Below, one piece after another: positions 36,068 to 36,645 of a stretch of DNA of 36,645 nt. Each line of letters starts with the position of its first letter. Positions within the stretch are counted from its first letter, which is position 1. Source of the DNA: Streptococcus cristatus. Lineage in GTDB: Bacteria; Bacillota; Bacilli; Lactobacillales; Streptococcaceae. The DNA is taken from NCBI RefSeq assembly GCF_003943515.1, contig NZ_RJPT01000005.1, positions 80,894-117,538 on the forward strand. The letters are read 5' to 3'. Under the pieces are notes generated by a model. The model had not been told where the DNA came from. It saw only the letters and a list, made by a program, of their open reading frames with translations, and made no database searches. A program made the translations under genes and the position numbers.

Positions 36068-36438
36068 GTGAAGTAAAAAATTCTTTGGCAATCTTCCTAG
36101 CAGCGATGCTAGGCGGTTTACTCCGTTATCAATGCTCTTCCTTTTTCACATTCACGGGACATTTTCCTCTAGCGACACTTTTGGTCAACTATTTGGGAAC
36201 TTTCTTCTTAGTCTATTTGGTTAAAGGCTATCTCAGTCGTAAGCAAGTTTCCAAGCGTTTTCTACTGGCTTTATCTACAGGTTTTTGTGGCGGATTGACG
36301 ACTTTTTCTGGAGTTCTATTAGATTCGCTCAAATTGCTGGATTTAGGCCGTTATCCAGAATTGCTCCTATATCTTGCCTTGAGTATCGGCGGCAGCCTTT
36401 GTATTGCTTTATGGGCTGGAAGGAAGGTGACCGCATGA
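36064..36438 (+). CDS. crcB1: Fluoride channel subunit CrcB/FluC, first copy
   Basis: This 124-aa four-helix membrane protein is half of a dual-topology fluoride exporter. It shows GGLLRY at about 17-22, the NYLGTF motif (Asn42) and the conserved TGFCGGLTTFSGV segment at about 76-88. The start overlaps the chorismate mutase stop, and the stop overlaps the next crcB start, each by ATGA. Tandem copies in Gram-positive bacteria commonly form one channel from two proteins in opposite orientation. Confidence 0.93.
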   Translation: MSEVKNSLAIFLAAMLGGLLRYQCSSFFTFTGHFPLATLLVNYLGTFFLVYLVKGYLSRKQVSKRFLLALSTGFCGGLTTFSGVLLDSLKLLDLGRYPELLLYLALSIGGSLCIALWAGRKVTA

Positions 36439-36645
36439 TTTGGTTTTTGCTCATTGCTTGCGGTCTAGGAGCTCTTGTCCGTTACCTTTTTTCTAAGGTT
36501 AATAGCAGGGCTGCTCTGCCAGTAGGCACCTTGATGGCTAATGTACTGGGAGCCTTTTTGATTGGATATTTTTATAATCATATCCAAGATAAACAGCTGT
36601 ATAGCATTTTGGCAACAGGTTTTTGTGGCGGTTTAACGACTCTTT
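36435..36645 (+). CDS. crcB2: Fluoride channel subunit CrcB/FluC, second copy, cut by window edge
   Basis: The visible 70 codons start MIWFLLIACGLGALVRYLFS and continue through the NVLGAFLIG segment to TGFCGGLTT, so the family motifs are present and the frame is open to the edge. It overlaps crcB1 by 4 bp. Its shorter N-terminus compared with crcB1 fits the partner subunit with opposite orientation. Confidence 0.92.
   Translation, partial: MIWFLLIACGLGALVRYLFSKVNSRAALPVGTLMANVLGAFLIGYFYNHIQDKQLYSILATGFCGGLTTL

Overview
The window is chromosomal DNA from a streptococcus, most likely of the sanguinis/gordonii type. The evidence is a ComX-type cin-box in front of comEA-comEC, rexB-rexA instead of addAB, the cpoA-type glycolipid glycosyltransferase pair, GatD/MurT, and low-GC codon use with Bacillus-like ribosome binding sites. 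There are no rRNA or tRNA genes, CRISPR arrays, insertion sequences or prophage genes. It is mostly core genome with a few unusual insertions and odd genes.

Layout. 1-3097 (minus): end-truncated tRNA1(Val) methyltransferase gene and a CtpE-like P-type ATPase. 3255-7038 (plus): plsC, then the competence DNA-uptake operon comEA-comEC. 7082-9840: a DUF805 membrane protein with a glutamine-rich tail, then an ECF-type sigma factor and its membrane anti-sigma partner. 9864-11229: tuf. 11258-18369: rexB-rexA. 18382-21110: two membrane glycolipid glycosyltransferases and a small membrane protein. 21117-24022: a threonine T-box leader, an unrecognised P-loop kinase, and thrS. 24085-24707: a signal-peptidase-like protein without its catalytic Ser and Lys. 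24699-27099 (minus): LapA-like protein, gatD, murT. 27156-30235: cdaA-cdaR-glmM (c-di-AMP synthesis and peptidoglycan precursor). 30317-32036: a 42-aa membrane protein, obgE and a 51-aa protein. 32123-33478 (minus): rpmE2 and a DHH phosphoesterase. 33547-36645 (plus): flavodoxin, a stand-alone sufB, a 63-bp tandem hairpin array, chorismate mutase and two tandem fluoride channel genes, the last cut by the window edge.

Functional links. Several blocks serve the envelope: PlsC (phosphatidate), the two glycosyltransferases (glycolipid anchors), GatD/MurT (lipid II amidation), GlmM (UDP-GlcNAc). CdaA and the DHH phosphoesterase are probably the synthesis and final breakdown steps of c-di-AMP metabolism. 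ComEA/ComEC import DNA and RexAB processes double-strand ends.

The most interesting items are: the pseudo-signal peptidase in which Ser is replaced by Asp and Lys by Gly; the covarying 63-bp hairpin repeat next to an orphan sufB; the kinase gene placed under the threonine T-box; the ECF sigma gene with no good canonical start codon; and four genes whose extended -10 box lies only 6-7 nt before the ATG, suggesting leaderless mRNAs. All calls come from reading the sequence and from memory of families; no database search was run.
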